From assembly GCA_039811865.1 (NCBI GenBank), contig JBDHZK010000043.1:1-18596 (forward strand): a stretch of 18,596 bases of DNA. The letters are read 5' to 3'. Position numbers and translations under genes: made by a program. The stretch comes from JBDHZK01 sp039811865. GTDB taxonomy: Bacteria; Actinomycetota; Actinomycetes; Propionibacteriales; Propionibacteriaceae. This document shows, piece by piece, positions 1 through 7,190 of this stretch. Position 1 is the first letter of the stretch, and each line of letters begins with the position of its first letter. Under the pieces are notes generated by a model. The model made no database searches and was not told the DNA's origin. It saw only the letters and a list, made by a program, of their open reading frames with translations.

Positions 1-956
1 CGGACGTCCTCGGCGGCGTTGAGCGCGGCGGTGTGCGGGCTGATCAGGACGTTCGGCATCGTCCACAACGCCGAGGCGGCCGGTAGGGGCTCGGTGTAGA
101 AGACGTCCATGGCGGCGAAACCGATGCGCCCGTCGGTCAAGGCCACGGCCAGGGCGGCTTCGTCGATGACGCTGCCCCGGCCGACGCTGACGAAGGTGAG
201 TCCCGGCTTGACCTTGGCCAGGACGTCCGCGTTCACCAGCTTGTGGGTCTGCTCGGTGCCGGGCAGCGTCACCACGAGCGCGTCCGCGGTGGCGACAACG
301 TCGCCCAGCCGGTCGGGGTGCGCCGTCCCGGCCAGGCCGGGGAGGTCGGACGGGTGCCGCGATACGCCGATCACCCGTGCGCCGAGGGCGATCAGCTTGG
401 CGGCCGTGTCCCGGCCGATGTGACCCATGCCGAGGACGGCGATCGTCTGCTCCTCAACCTGGCGCATGCACCAGCGCCCGGGCCAACGCTTGTCGGCCTG
501 TTGGGCCAGTAGGCGGGGCAGGTCCTTGGCTCCGGCGAGGATGCCGAAGACCGCGAACTCGGCCAGAGCCGAACCGTGCACCCCAGCCGTGGTGGTGAAG
601 ACAATGCGGTCGAGCTCGGCTTGGGTCAGCTTTGCGGCTCGAACCTGCGCGCCGCCTCCCGCCGGCATCGTCTGCACCCAGCGAAGGCGCGGATTGGCTC
701 GGACCGTCCGGGTCAGCGCCGCCGGGTCCTCGCCGGGGACGCCGTAGAGGGCGTCCGCTCCGTCCAAGAGGGCCTCGAACGCACCCTGTTGCGCGGGCGT
801 CCGGACGAAGCCCGGATCGCCGCTGTGGTCACCGGGCCAGCGCATCGGCGGCAACAGCGACTGGTCGCGGACCAACTCGATTCGCGGCTCGGCCGCCACG
901 ATCCGCTCGCAGAGCTCCTCACTCAGCGGGGTGGCGACGGCGACTCGAATGCTCAC
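1..956 (-). CDS. D-isomer-specific 2-hydroxyacid dehydrogenase (3' end beyond window)
   Basis: NAD(P)-dependent cytoplasmic oxidoreductase that interconverts a 2-keto acid and a D-2-hydroxy acid. The substrate cannot be read from the sequence. On the minus strand the frame opens with GTG at 956-954, preceded by a GAAGGAG ribosome site about 7 nt upstream, and stays open to the window edge (318 codons seen). The Rossmann nucleotide-binding motif GMGHIG lies in the second half. The family's catalytic Arg-Glu-His triad is visible as R260 (VGRGS), E289 (FYTEPLP) and H308 (SPHTAA). Judged by the triad, only about 10-20 residues are missing. The gene is divergent from the transcarboxylase operon across 262 bp, and no functional link is evident. 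Family assignment is secure; a finer name such as glyoxylate/hydroxypyruvate reductase or phosphoglycerate dehydrogenase-like would be a guess. Confidence 0.88.
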   Translation of the reverse strand, partial: MSIRVAVATPLSEELCERIVAAEPRIELVRDQSLLPPMRWPGDHSGDPGFVRTPAQQGAFEALLDGADALYGVPGEDPAALTRTVRANPRLRWVQTMPAGGGAQVRAAKLTQAELDRIVFTTTAGVHGSALAEFAVFGILAGAKDLPRLLAQQADKRWPGRWCMRQVEEQTIAVLGMGHIGRDTAAKLIALGARVIGVSRHPSDLPGLAGTAHPDRLGDVVATADALVVTLPGTEQTHKLVNADVLAKVKPGLTFVSVGRGSVIDEAALAVALTDGRIGFAAMDVFYTEPLPAASALWTMPNVLISPHTAALNAAEDV

Positions 957-1218
957 CGGGGTCTCCTTCGTGAGGTGCCGCGCACGGAACTGCCAGCGAA
1001 CAGCGTTTTCGGGCCCTGCGGCAGCCCAGATGGCCCCTTCCATGTTAAATCCGTGCGCCCGCACGATCGCCCAACGTGCGGCTCGCCGTGGCGTCGGTCG
1101 TGCTTCCCGGACGCGCGTGGTGGGGGAGTCCGTCCGGCACCGGTGGGGGTCCGCGCGCGGGGGATCAAGCCAGGGGCCGGGTCACCGCGACCAATTCCGT
1201 CATGACAGGATGAAGCCC

Positions 1219-2715
1219 ATGAGTCAGCGACAAATTGGGGTGACCGAGGTCGCGCTCCGTGACGCTCACCAGAGCCTGATGGCAACGCGAATGGCGTTGG
1301 AGGACATGGTCGATGCGTGCGCGGACATCGATGCCGCCGGTTACTGGTCCGTGGAGTGTTGGGGCGGAGCCACCTTCGACTCCTGCATCCGGTTTCTGAA
1401 CGAGGATCCCTGGGAGCGCCTGCGGACCTTCCGCAAGCTGATGCCGAACAGCCGCCTGCAGATGCTGCTTCGCGGGCAGAACCTCCTTGGCTACCGCCAC
1501 TACGGCGACATGGTGGTCGAGAAGTTCGTGGAGAAGTCCGCCGAGAACGGCATGGACGTCTTCCGCGTCTTCGATGCGCTGAACGACCCCCGCAACATGG
1601 CCGAGGCCATGGCCGCGGTGAAGAAGGTCGGCAAGCATGCACAAGGCACGATCTGCTACACGATCAGCCCGCTGCACACCACGCAGGGCTACGTGAAGCT
1701 GGCCGGGCAACTGCTCGACATGGGCGCGGAATCCATCGCCCTCAAGGACATGGCCGCGCTGCTGCAGCCGCAGCCGGCCTACGACATCATCCGCGGCATC
1801 AAGCAGACCTACGGCGAGGACGTCCAGATCAACGTCCACTGCCACGCCACCACGGGCGTCACGCTCGTTTCGCTGATGAAGGCGATCGAGGCCGGCGCGG
1901 ACGTCGTCGACACCGCGATCAGCTCGGTCTCGCTGGGCCCGGGCCACAACCCCACCGAGTCGCTCGTCGCGATGCTGGACGGGACGCCGTACAGCACGTC
2001 GCTGGACATGGACCGGCTACTCAAGATCCGCGACCACTTCGCGAAGGTGCGGCCCAAGTACGCGGAGTTCGAGTCGGCGACGCTGGTCGACACCGACATC
2101 TTCTCCAGCCAGATCCCCGGCGGCATGTTGTCCAACATGGAAAGCCAGCTCAAGGCCCAGGGCGCTGGCGGCCGCATTCGTGAGGTGATGGCCGAGGTGC
2201 CGCTGGTGAAGGCGGACGCCGGTCATCCGCCGCTGGTGACCCCGTCGTCCCAGATCGTCGGCACCCAGGCCGTGTTCAACGTCCTGATGGGCCGCTACAA
2301 GGTGCTCACCGGTGAGTTCGCCGATCTGATGCTCGGCTACTACGGCGAATGCCTCGGCGAACGTAATCCCGAGGTGATCGAGATCGCCCGGGCCCAGACG
2401 AAGAAGGAGCCGATCACGGCGCGTCCCGCGGACCTGATCGCCCCCGAGTGGGACAAGCTCGCCGAGGACGCGAAGCTGCTCGAGGGCTTCAACGGCACCG
2501 ATGAGGACGTCCTCACCGTGGCGATGTTCCCGGGCGTGGCCCCGAACTTCTTCAAGACGCGTGCGGACGGCCCCAAGAACGTCGGCAAGACCGAGGCCCA
2601 GTTGGCGGCCGAGAAGAGCGCCGCCAAGGAGAGCGACACGGCGGTCAGGGGACCGATCAAGTACGAGGTCTCCCTGGGCGGTCGCAAGCATTCCGTCGTC
2701 ATCGAGCGAGCGTGA
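1219..2715 (+). CDS. Methylmalonyl-CoA carboxyltransferase (transcarboxylase) 5S subunit
   Basis: The 5S subunit is the pyruvate/oxaloacetate side of transcarboxylase (EC 2.1.3.1): it moves the carboxyl group between the biotin of the 1.3S carrier and pyruvate in the Wood-Werkman cycle. The 498-residue product is close to the roughly 505 residues of the Propionibacterium enzyme and, from memory, reads nearly collinearly with it. The TIM-barrel carboxyltransferase metal site is visible: D15 in LRDAHQ, carbamylatable lysine K176 in ALKDMAA, and H207/H209 in VHCHATT. The C-terminal third matches the conserved carboxylase domain shared with pyruvate carboxylase. The frame is open upstream to 931, but ATG 1219 is preferred because AGGA lies 8 nt upstream and the homologous N-terminus (MSxR...TE.xLRDAHQ) begins there; ATG 1210 is the alternative. 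It is the first gene of the operon, and its stop overlaps the 12S ribosome site. No biotin carboxylase domain is present, which fits transcarboxylase rather than an ATP-dependent carboxylase. Confidence 0.95.
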   Translation: MSQRQIGVTEVALRDAHQSLMATRMALEDMVDACADIDAAGYWSVECWGGATFDSCIRFLNEDPWERLRTFRKLMPNSRLQMLLRGQNLLGYRHYGDMVVEKFVEKSAENGMDVFRVFDALNDPRNMAEAMAAVKKVGKHAQGTICYTISPLHTTQGYVKLAGQLLDMGAESIALKDMAALLQPQPAYDIIRGIKQTYGEDVQINVHCHATTGVTLVSLMKAIEAGADVVDTAISSVSLGPGHNPTESLVAMLDGTPYSTSLDMDRLLKIRDHFAKVRPKYAEFESATLVDTDIFSSQIPGGMLSNMESQLKAQGAGGRIREVMAEVPLVKADAGHPPLVTPSSQIVGTQAVFNVLMGRYKVLTGEFADLMLGYYGECLGERNPEVIEIARAQTKKEPITARPADLIAPEWDKLAEDAKLLEGFNGTDEDVLTVAMFPGVAPNFFKTRADGPKNVGKTEAQLAAEKSAAKESDTAVRGPIKYEVSLGGRKHSVVIERA

Positions 2716-2722
2716 GGTAGAG

Positions 2723-4279
2723 ATGGCCAAGTTGCATTCCATGGACGAGCGCATCGCCACCCTGGACGAGCGGCGCGAGGTCGCCGAGCTCGGTGGTGGC
2801 GAGAAGCGTCTGGCCAAACAGCGCGATCGCGGCAAGATGACCGCCCGCGAGCGCGTGGACGCCCTGCTCGACCCGGGCACCTTCCAAGAGACGGGGCTGT
2901 TCCGCAAGCACCGCACGACGACCTTCGGCATGGACAAGGCCGATCTGCCCGCCGATGGCGTCGTCACCGGCTCGGGGGCCGTGCTCGGACGTCCGATCCA
3001 CCTGGCCAGCCAGGACTTCACGGTTTCGGGCGGCTCGGCGGGCGAAACGCACTCCAACAAGGTCGTCGAGATGATGCAGGCGTCCCTGCGCACGGGCACG
3101 CCGTTCGTGTTCATCAACGACTCCGGAGGCGCGCGCGTCCAGGAGGGGATCGACTCGCTTTCCGGGTACGGCAAGGTGTTCTACAACAACGTGCTGCTCT
3201 CGGGCGCCGTGCCGCAGATCGCGATCATCGCCGGCCCCTGCGCCGGCGGTGCGGCGTACTCCCCGGCGCTGACCGACTTCATCATCCAGACCCGCAAGGC
3301 CCACATGTTCATCACCGGGCCGAACGTCATCCAGCAGGTCACCGGTGAGGTGGTCACGCAGGACGACCTGGGCGGCGCCGACGCGCACATGGGCCGCTCC
3401 GGGGTCGTCCACTTCGTCGCCGACAACGACGAGCAGGGCATCCTGATCGCGAAGAAGCTGCTCAGCTTCCTGCCGCAGAACAACACCGAGGATCCGCCGA
3501 TCGTGGACCCGGTCTTCGAGGTCGAGCCGGACCCGACCCTGCGCGACGTCGTCCCCGTGGACGGCAAGAAGGGCTACGACGTCCGCGAGCTGATCGGCAA
3601 GATCGTCGATCACGCCGACTTCCTCGAGGTGCAGGCCGGGTACGCCCAGAACCTCGTCGTCGGCTTCGCCCGCGTCGTCGGCCGGACGGTCGGCATCGTG
3701 GCCTCGCAGCCACAGGTGATGTCGGGCGTGCTGGACATCAACGCCTCCGACAAGGGCTGCCGGTTCATCCGGTTCTGCAACGCGTTCAACATCCCGCTGG
3801 TGACGCTCGTGGACGTCCCGGGCTTCCTTCCGGGCGTCGCGCAAGAGCACGGCGGCATCATCCGCCACGGCGCGAAGATGCTGTTCGCGTACTCGGCGGC
3901 GACCGTCCCGAAGGTCACGGTGGTGCTGCGCAAGGCCTACGGTGGCGCGTACATCGCGATGTGCTGCAAGGACCTGGGCGCAGACAAGGTGTACGCCTGG
4001 CCGACGGCCGAGATCGCCGTGATGGGAGCCGAGGGTGCGGCGTCCATCGTGTTCAAGCGTGAGATCGACGGCGCCGATGACCCGACCGCCAAGCGCGACG
4101 AACTCGTGGAGTCCTACCGCGAGACGTTCTCGACGCCGTTCATGGCCGCCTCGCGGGGGCTGGTCGACGACATCATCGATCCGGCCGATACGCGGCGGCA
4201 GATCGCTATGGCGCTGGAGCTTCTGGTCAACAAGCGTGAGCTTCGTCCGGCCAAGAAGCACGGCCTGATGCCCGTCTGA
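2723..4279 (+). CDS. Methylmalonyl-CoA carboxyltransferase 12S subunit
   Basis: The 12S subunit is the acyl-CoA carboxyltransferase that takes the carboxyl group from (S)-methylmalonyl-CoA and loads it on the 1.3S biotin, giving propionyl-CoA. The product has 518 residues and two crotonase-fold halves. The N-half carries SGGARVQEG and the oxyanion-hole glycines of GPCAGGAAYSPA; the C-half carries VDVPGFLPGVAQEHGGIIRHGAK and RKAYGGAYIAM. ATG 2723 follows GAGG at 5-nt spacing, and that site overlaps the 5S stop at 2713-2715, which implies translational coupling. Sequence alone cannot fully separate a 12S subunit from the beta subunit of propionyl-CoA carboxylase, but the flanking 5S and 1.3S genes decide it. 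Confidence 0.95.
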   Translation: MAKLHSMDERIATLDERREVAELGGGEKRLAKQRDRGKMTARERVDALLDPGTFQETGLFRKHRTTTFGMDKADLPADGVVTGSGAVLGRPIHLASQDFTVSGGSAGETHSNKVVEMMQASLRTGTPFVFINDSGGARVQEGIDSLSGYGKVFYNNVLLSGAVPQIAIIAGPCAGGAAYSPALTDFIIQTRKAHMFITGPNVIQQVTGEVVTQDDLGGADAHMGRSGVVHFVADNDEQGILIAKKLLSFLPQNNTEDPPIVDPVFEVEPDPTLRDVVPVDGKKGYDVRELIGKIVDHADFLEVQAGYAQNLVVGFARVVGRTVGIVASQPQVMSGVLDINASDKGCRFIRFCNAFNIPLVTLVDVPGFLPGVAQEHGGIIRHGAKMLFAYSAATVPKVTVVLRKAYGGAYIAMCCKDLGADKVYAWPTAEIAVMGAEGAASIVFKREIDGADDPTAKRDELVESYRETFSTPFMAASRGLVDDIIDPADTRRQIAMALELLVNKRELRPAKKHGLMPV

Positions 4280-4290
4280 TCGGGGGAGAC

Positions 4291-4554
4291 ATGAGCGAAA
4301 TCGATGCGGACGCCCTCGCGGAGCAGGTCGCCGCGCTGAGCGCGCGGGTGGAGTCCTTGGAGGGTCAGATCGCCCGGATGCAGGGCTTCGCGGTCGAGGT
4401 GCCAGAGGACATCGTCCTCGCGATCTCGGCCGCGGTCGCCGGCTACCTGGGCCACAAGGCGAAGGTCCGCCAGATCCACTTCTCGTCGAGCCGCAACTGG
4501 CTGTCGGCGACCCGGCGGGCCCAGCAAGAACACCACCCGGTCCATCCCCGCTGA
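4291..4554 (+). CDS. Small uncharacterised protein of the transcarboxylase operon
   Basis: An 87-residue protein between the 12S and 1.3S genes. ATG 4291 follows a GGGGGA ribosome site and starts 11 nt after the 12S stop. Residues about 5-33 have the leucine/valine/alanine spacing of a coiled coil (AEQVAAL, VESLEGQI). Residues about 40-75 contain IVLAISAAVAGYLGHKAKVRQI followed by an NWLSATRRAQQ-like tail. I recall similar short proteins (an AAVAxYLG segment, then a tryptophan and an R-A/V-Q tail) next to biotin-dependent decarboxylase and carboxylase subunits in other bacteria; this recollection is unverified. There is no signal peptide or clear transmembrane segment. By position it is probably an accessory or assembly subunit of the transcarboxylase complex. 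That role is inferred. Confidence 0.8.
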   Translation: MSEIDADALAEQVAALSARVESLEGQIARMQGFAVEVPEDIVLAISAAVAGYLGHKAKVRQIHFSSSRNWLSATRRAQQEHHPVHPR

Positions 4555-4570
4555 ACGGAGAGTTTGAGTT

Positions 4571-4933
4571 ATGAAGCTGAAGGTAACGGTCAACGGGGTG
4601 TCTTACGACGTTGACGTCGAGGTTGAGCAGGAGGAGCGGCCGACCCTGGGTGCGCTGATTCTCGGCGGGAGCGTGCAGACCCCGGCCGCGCCCGTGACCG
4701 CGTCGGTCCAGGCGACCAGCGCGAACGCGATCGTGGCGCCGCTGGCCGGCTCGGTGGCGCGGATCCTCGTCACCGAGGGCCAGGAGATCGCCGCCGGCGA
4801 CGTCGTCCTCGTCCTCGAAGCCATGAAGATGGAGACCGAGATCACCGCCCCACAGTCGGGCAAGATCGGCTCGATCCTCGTCGCCCCCGGCGACGCCGTC
4901 CAGGGCGGGCAGGCGCTGGTCGAACTGGCCTGA
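4571..4933 (+). CDS. Transcarboxylase 1.3S biotin carboxyl carrier subunit
   Basis: Biotinyl carrier that shuttles the carboxyl group between the 12S and 5S subunits. The 120-residue product opens with MKLKVTVNG, a near match to the Propionibacterium 1.3S start, where the N-terminus docks onto the partner subunits. A short Ala/Pro linker follows (about residues 37-50), then a biotinyl/lipoyl beta-barrel. The canonical biotinylation motif EAMKMET places the modified lysine at K86 (codon at 4826). ATG 4571 has GGAGAG 8 nt upstream and lies 16 nt after the small-subunit stop. It is the last gene of the operon, with a strong hairpin starting 15 nt after its stop. A biotin protein ligase must act in trans; none is in the window. 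Confidence 0.95.
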   Translation: MKLKVTVNGVSYDVDVEVEQEERPTLGALILGGSVQTPAAPVTASVQATSANAIVAPLAGSVARILVTEGQEIAAGDVVLVLEAMKMETEITAPQSGKIGSILVAPGDAVQGGQALVELA

Positions 4934-4948
4934 ACGGCTCCTCGCGTG

Positions 4949-4992
4949 ATAGAGCCTCGTAGGTGCGAGTAATCGCGCCTACGAGGCTCTAT
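4949..4992. terminator. 19-bp hairpin downstream of the transcarboxylase operon
   Basis: Arms 4949-4967 and 4974-4992 pair over 19 bp, with a single G-U pair, around a 6-nt loop (agtaat). No T-tract follows in either direction, so this is either a U-less actinobacterial terminator, an mRNA 3'-end stabiliser, or a copy of a dispersed palindrome. Its position 15 nt after the 1.3S stop favours a 3'-end role. Confidence 0.7.
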
Positions 4993-5152
4993 GAGTTCGA
5001 GCCCCAGGTGCGAGCGGGGTGGGAGTGGACAGAAAGTGGTCAACCAGGCCCCATGGCTCGCTTCTGGGGAACCCAACCGATCAAATGGACATTGGGGGAG
5101 GGAAGCGGATCACGCTATGTGGATAGCAGCCCCGATCAGCTTCTCTGAACTT

Positions 5153-5187
5153 CGTGGCCGGCCGGAACCCCTTCCTGGCCGGCCACG
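5153..5187. repeat. Inverted repeat upstream of the hypothetical gene
   Basis: Left arm 5153-5167 and right arm 5172-5187 pair over 15 bp with one bulged T (5176) around a CCCC loop; the outer 11 bp (CGTGGCCGGCC) are perfect. It lies 74 bp before the start of the 303-residue protein. It may be a terminator without a T-tract, an operator or a dispersed palindrome; the sequence does not discriminate. Confidence 0.6.
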
Positions 5188-5260
5188 TTGGTCACGCCGA
5201 CAATCCGTCCCGTGAGCCGGTCCACAGGCACTCCCGATTGCAGCGGAGCTTGGGAGGGCA

Positions 5261-6172
5261 ATGGACGACGCAGAGGTACTCCTTGGGGAGTTGAAGGCGT
5301 TGCACCGAGGCTCCGGCATCTGGCGCGCGGACCTCGGCGCCGCGCTGGGCCCTCGGATCGCGGACGCCCTTGGCCTTGACCCCGCCAGCCCCCTGATGCG
5401 TACCGAATTGGTCGGGCATCTCACGCGTCTTGCTTCGGATCTTCCAAACGGCCCCCGCGAAGCGTTCCTCGCCGGCTCAGGAGTCACCAGTAAATCTCGC
5501 TTGCTCCACGAACGGCTTGCTGAAATCGATCTAGATCGAGGGGGGCGAACGCTTCGTCGGCGCTTGGCGCAGGCCGAGATCCTGATCGCCCAACGTCTTG
5601 CCGCCGAGCTTGCAGGCAGGTTCCTCACGGTTGCAACCACCCGGGGATGGGTTATTCAGCGGATGGAGTCGATCGCCCGGCTGGACCTTGCCCAGCCGGT
5701 TGTCAGTGTGGTGCGGGAACTGCTGGTGACGCAGCCCTTGACAGAAGTGGTCGGCACCTTCAGTGTCCCGGCGGAAACTGCCAGCGAGCGTAGCGAGATC
5801 CGCGTCTCGTCGATCGGCGATACCCCCGTGGCGTCGTTGGAGCGTCTGTCTTTGAGCAGTTGGAGATACCGAATCCCGCTTGGTCGGACGGTGGAGCCGG
5901 GTGAGGAATTCACCTACGGCATAGGGCTTACTTTCGCGTCGATCGAGTCTGTGCAGCCGTATCTGCTGACCATTCCATCGGGGACGTGTCGGTACTTCAA
6001 GGCATCAGTCCGACTCGCCCACGCGACCACCAAGCTATGGCGCCTGGAAGGAATTTCACCGATGGCGATTAGCGACCCTAGGCCGGCGGAGGATGTCGAA
6101 TCCATCGCGGAAATGGTGGTGGAGTTCACGGACCTGATTCCGGGCTTTGCCTACGGACTGCGCTGGGGATAG
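5261..6172 (+). CDS. Hypothetical two-domain protein (303 aa)
   Basis: I cannot assign a function. ATG 5261 has GGGAGGG just upstream, with tight spacing. Residues about 1-125 look all-helical, with charged segments (LLHERLAEIDLDRGGRTLRRRLAQAE). This resembles N-terminal, helix-turn-helix-like regions of many uncharacterised actinobacterial proteins. Residues about 150-303 look beta-rich and finish with EFTDLIPGFAYGLRWG, an ending I associate with the same group of actinobacterial hypothetical proteins. There is no signal peptide, transmembrane helix or obvious catalytic motif. Its GC content and codon choice look less extreme than those of the flanking housekeeping genes, and it is bounded by hairpins on one side and an intrinsic terminator on the other, which suggests accessory or laterally moved DNA. 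A role in regulation or in a biological-conflict system is conceivable but unsupported. Confidence 0.75.
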   Translation: MDDAEVLLGELKALHRGSGIWRADLGAALGPRIADALGLDPASPLMRTELVGHLTRLASDLPNGPREAFLAGSGVTSKSRLLHERLAEIDLDRGGRTLRRRLAQAEILIAQRLAAELAGRFLTVATTRGWVIQRMESIARLDLAQPVVSVVRELLVTQPLTEVVGTFSVPAETASERSEIRVSSIGDTPVASLERLSLSSWRYRIPLGRTVEPGEEFTYGIGLTFASIESVQPYLLTIPSGTCRYFKASVRLAHATTKLWRLEGISPMAISDPRPAEDVESIAEMVVEFTDLIPGFAYGLRWG

Positions 6173-6212
6173 CGACGGGGCGCCGCAATTGTCGGACGAA
6201 GGAAGGGCGTGG

Positions 6213-6221
6213 TGCTAGGCT
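6213..6221 (+). promoter_or_regulatory. Candidate extended -10 for the small transcription unit
   Basis: TGC followed by TAGGCT (6216-6221) fits an extended -10 element. The same TAGGCT hexamer precedes gpmA and the lipoprotein gene in this window. No good -35 sits at 17-18 bp (TTGTCG is 21 bp away). The predicted start near 6228 would give an RNA of about 130 nt ending at the terminator. Confidence 0.4.
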
Positions 6222-6267
6222 ATCGCCGCCGATCGGCTGACGGGACGCGCAAAGTGAGGGGTGCGAG

Positions 6268-6318
6268 ATGATCTGGCATCGTCTGTGGCAGGAGTTCGGA
6301 TATCTCCGTTGGGTGTAA
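6268..6318 (+). CDS. Putative 16-residue Trp-rich small ORF (MIWHRLWQEFGYLRWV)
   Basis: A 16-codon ORF, ATG 6268 to TAA 6318, with GAGGGG about 6-8 nt upstream. Three of its 16 residues are tryptophan (W3, W7, W15), and phenylalanine and tyrosine are also present. The stop lies 8 nt before the stem of a strong intrinsic terminator. It could be a leader peptide, a secreted or signalling mini-protein, or a chance ORF inside a small RNA. Tryptophan codons this dense in so short an ORF suggest attenuator-like design, but the three Trp codons are not adjacent and no amino-acid biosynthesis gene follows. Coding status is uncertain. Confidence 0.35.
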   Translation: MIWHRLWQEFGYLRWV

Positions 6319-6326
6319 TCCATAAC

Positions 6327-6360
6327 GAATGGGCGGCATTGGCCGCCCATTCTCTTTTTT
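6327..6360 (+). terminator. Perfect intrinsic terminator
   Basis: An 11-bp perfect stem (6327-6337 with 6342-6352; core TGGGCGGC) with loop ATTG is followed directly by TCTTTTTT (6353-6360). It is the only classic hairpin plus U-tract terminator seen in the window. It ends the plus-strand transcript of the mini-ORF and would also stop read-through from the 303-residue protein gene. Confidence 0.93.
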
Positions 6361-6563
6361 CGACTAGTTTCGCGTGCGACAGGATGTAATAGCCGGAGGG
6401 GGAGCGCCTCAGTGCCGAATACCCCAGAACTGGCTGGCCGGGTGCTATCACTTGCTCCGCAAGCGTCCCAGGCGTCTGTGTCCTCGTCGCCTGCGACAAG
6501 AACAGACCTACGCTAGGCCGAGTTGATTGCCCCTCGGGCGGTCGGCTCGTCGAAAGGACCTCC

Positions 6564-7178
6564 GTGCTCCTCGCTTTCGCCGGGCTCAGCCTGGCCTGCT
6601 GTTTGGCCTATGTGGGCATCCTGGCCTCGCTCGACCTGCGCAAGACCGGGTACAGCGTGGTCTCGCACGCCGTGAGCGATTACGCCGTAGGCCCCACGCG
6701 TCCGCTGGTCGCTACCGCCATCTGGATCAGCGTGGTCGGTGCGCTTGCCACGGCCGGCATGGTCTGGCTCGGCCTGCCGACGATCTCGCTGCTTCCCCTT
6801 TGGGCCGGCGCCCTGATGATCTTGAGCCTTACCCGCGCCGCGGTCGTCTTCTTTCCAACAGACCTGGAGGGCGCCAAGCCGACGCGCACCGGGCGAATCC
6901 ATCTCACCTTGGCCGTCATCAACTTCGCGATCGCCTATACCGTCCTGCAGAACCTGGACCAGCGCCTGCAGCCCCTTGCCGCGTGGCGACCGGTGGCCCC
7001 GCTGTTGCTCGCCCTCGATTGGGTGGCGTCCGCCGGGTTGTTCCTGCTGGTGCTCGCCCTGGTGTTCCGGCCGTTGTACCGCTACCTGTTCGGGCTCAGC
7101 GAACGAGCCTTCCTGTACGCCCAGGCGCTGTGGTTTGCGGTGGCCAGCGGTTGGCTGGTGTGGCTGTCGACTCGCTGA
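6564..7178 (+). CDS. DUF998-family integral membrane protein
   Basis: A 204-residue membrane protein starting at GTG 6564, preceded by AAAGGA about 7 nt upstream. Hydrophobic segments near residues 1-23, 47-70, 75-95, 112-130, 144-167 and 185-202 suggest about six transmembrane helices. The short loop TGYSVVSHAVSDYAVGP and the FFPTDLEG...TRTGRIHLTLAVINF stretch fit my recollection of DUF998, whose molecular function is unknown. The gene converges on a short-chain dehydrogenase, with only 12 nt between the stop codons and no visible terminator in that gap. Confidence 0.78.
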   Translation: MLLAFAGLSLACCLAYVGILASLDLRKTGYSVVSHAVSDYAVGPTRPLVATAIWISVVGALATAGMVWLGLPTISLLPLWAGALMILSLTRAAVVFFPTDLEGAKPTRTGRIHLTLAVINFAIAYTVLQNLDQRLQPLAAWRPVAPLLLALDWVASAGLFLLVLALVFRPLYRYLFGLSERAFLYAQALWFAVASGWLVWLSTR

Positions 7179-7190
7179 TGAGGCCCCGAA

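Larger units (their letters stand above)
4934..5260. other. Intergenic region with two hairpins
   Basis: These 327 bp between the 1.3S gene and the hypothetical gene hold the 4949-4992 hairpin and a second one at 5153-5187. Short open frames here have no recognisable product and no good ribosome sites. I found no convincing -35/-10 pair for the downstream gene. No RNA gene is recognised. Confidence 0.6.
6173..6563 (+). other. Intergenic region with predicted small transcription unit
   Basis: These 391 bp hold a TGC-TAGGCT extended -10 candidate (6213-6221), a 16-codon ORF (6268-6318) and a perfect intrinsic terminator (6327-6360). Beyond 6361 I see only a possible -10 (TACGCT, 6509-6514) and the AAAGGA ribosome site of the next gene. 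A minus-strand open frame crosses the terminator and is not credible. Confidence 0.6.

Noticed and set aside
931..1218. N-terminal extension of the 5S frame
   Set aside because: The upstream translation is arginine-rich with no homology, while ATG 1219 has a ribosome site and matches the known 5S N-terminus.
2699..4261. 520-codon open frame antisense to the 12S gene
   Set aside because: It mirrors the 12S gene in high-GC DNA, has no recognisable domain, and is His/Asp/Arg/Leu-rich as expected from an antisense frame.
6215..6499. Minus-strand 94-codon ORF in the 6.2-6.5 kb gap
   Set aside because: It runs through the terminator hairpin and the mini-ORF and has no recognisable domain.
6268..7178. 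Classical trp attenuator controlling the downstream gene
   Set aside because: The Trp codons are not adjacent and the downstream gene is a DUF998 membrane protein, so only the weaker leader/small-RNA idea is kept.
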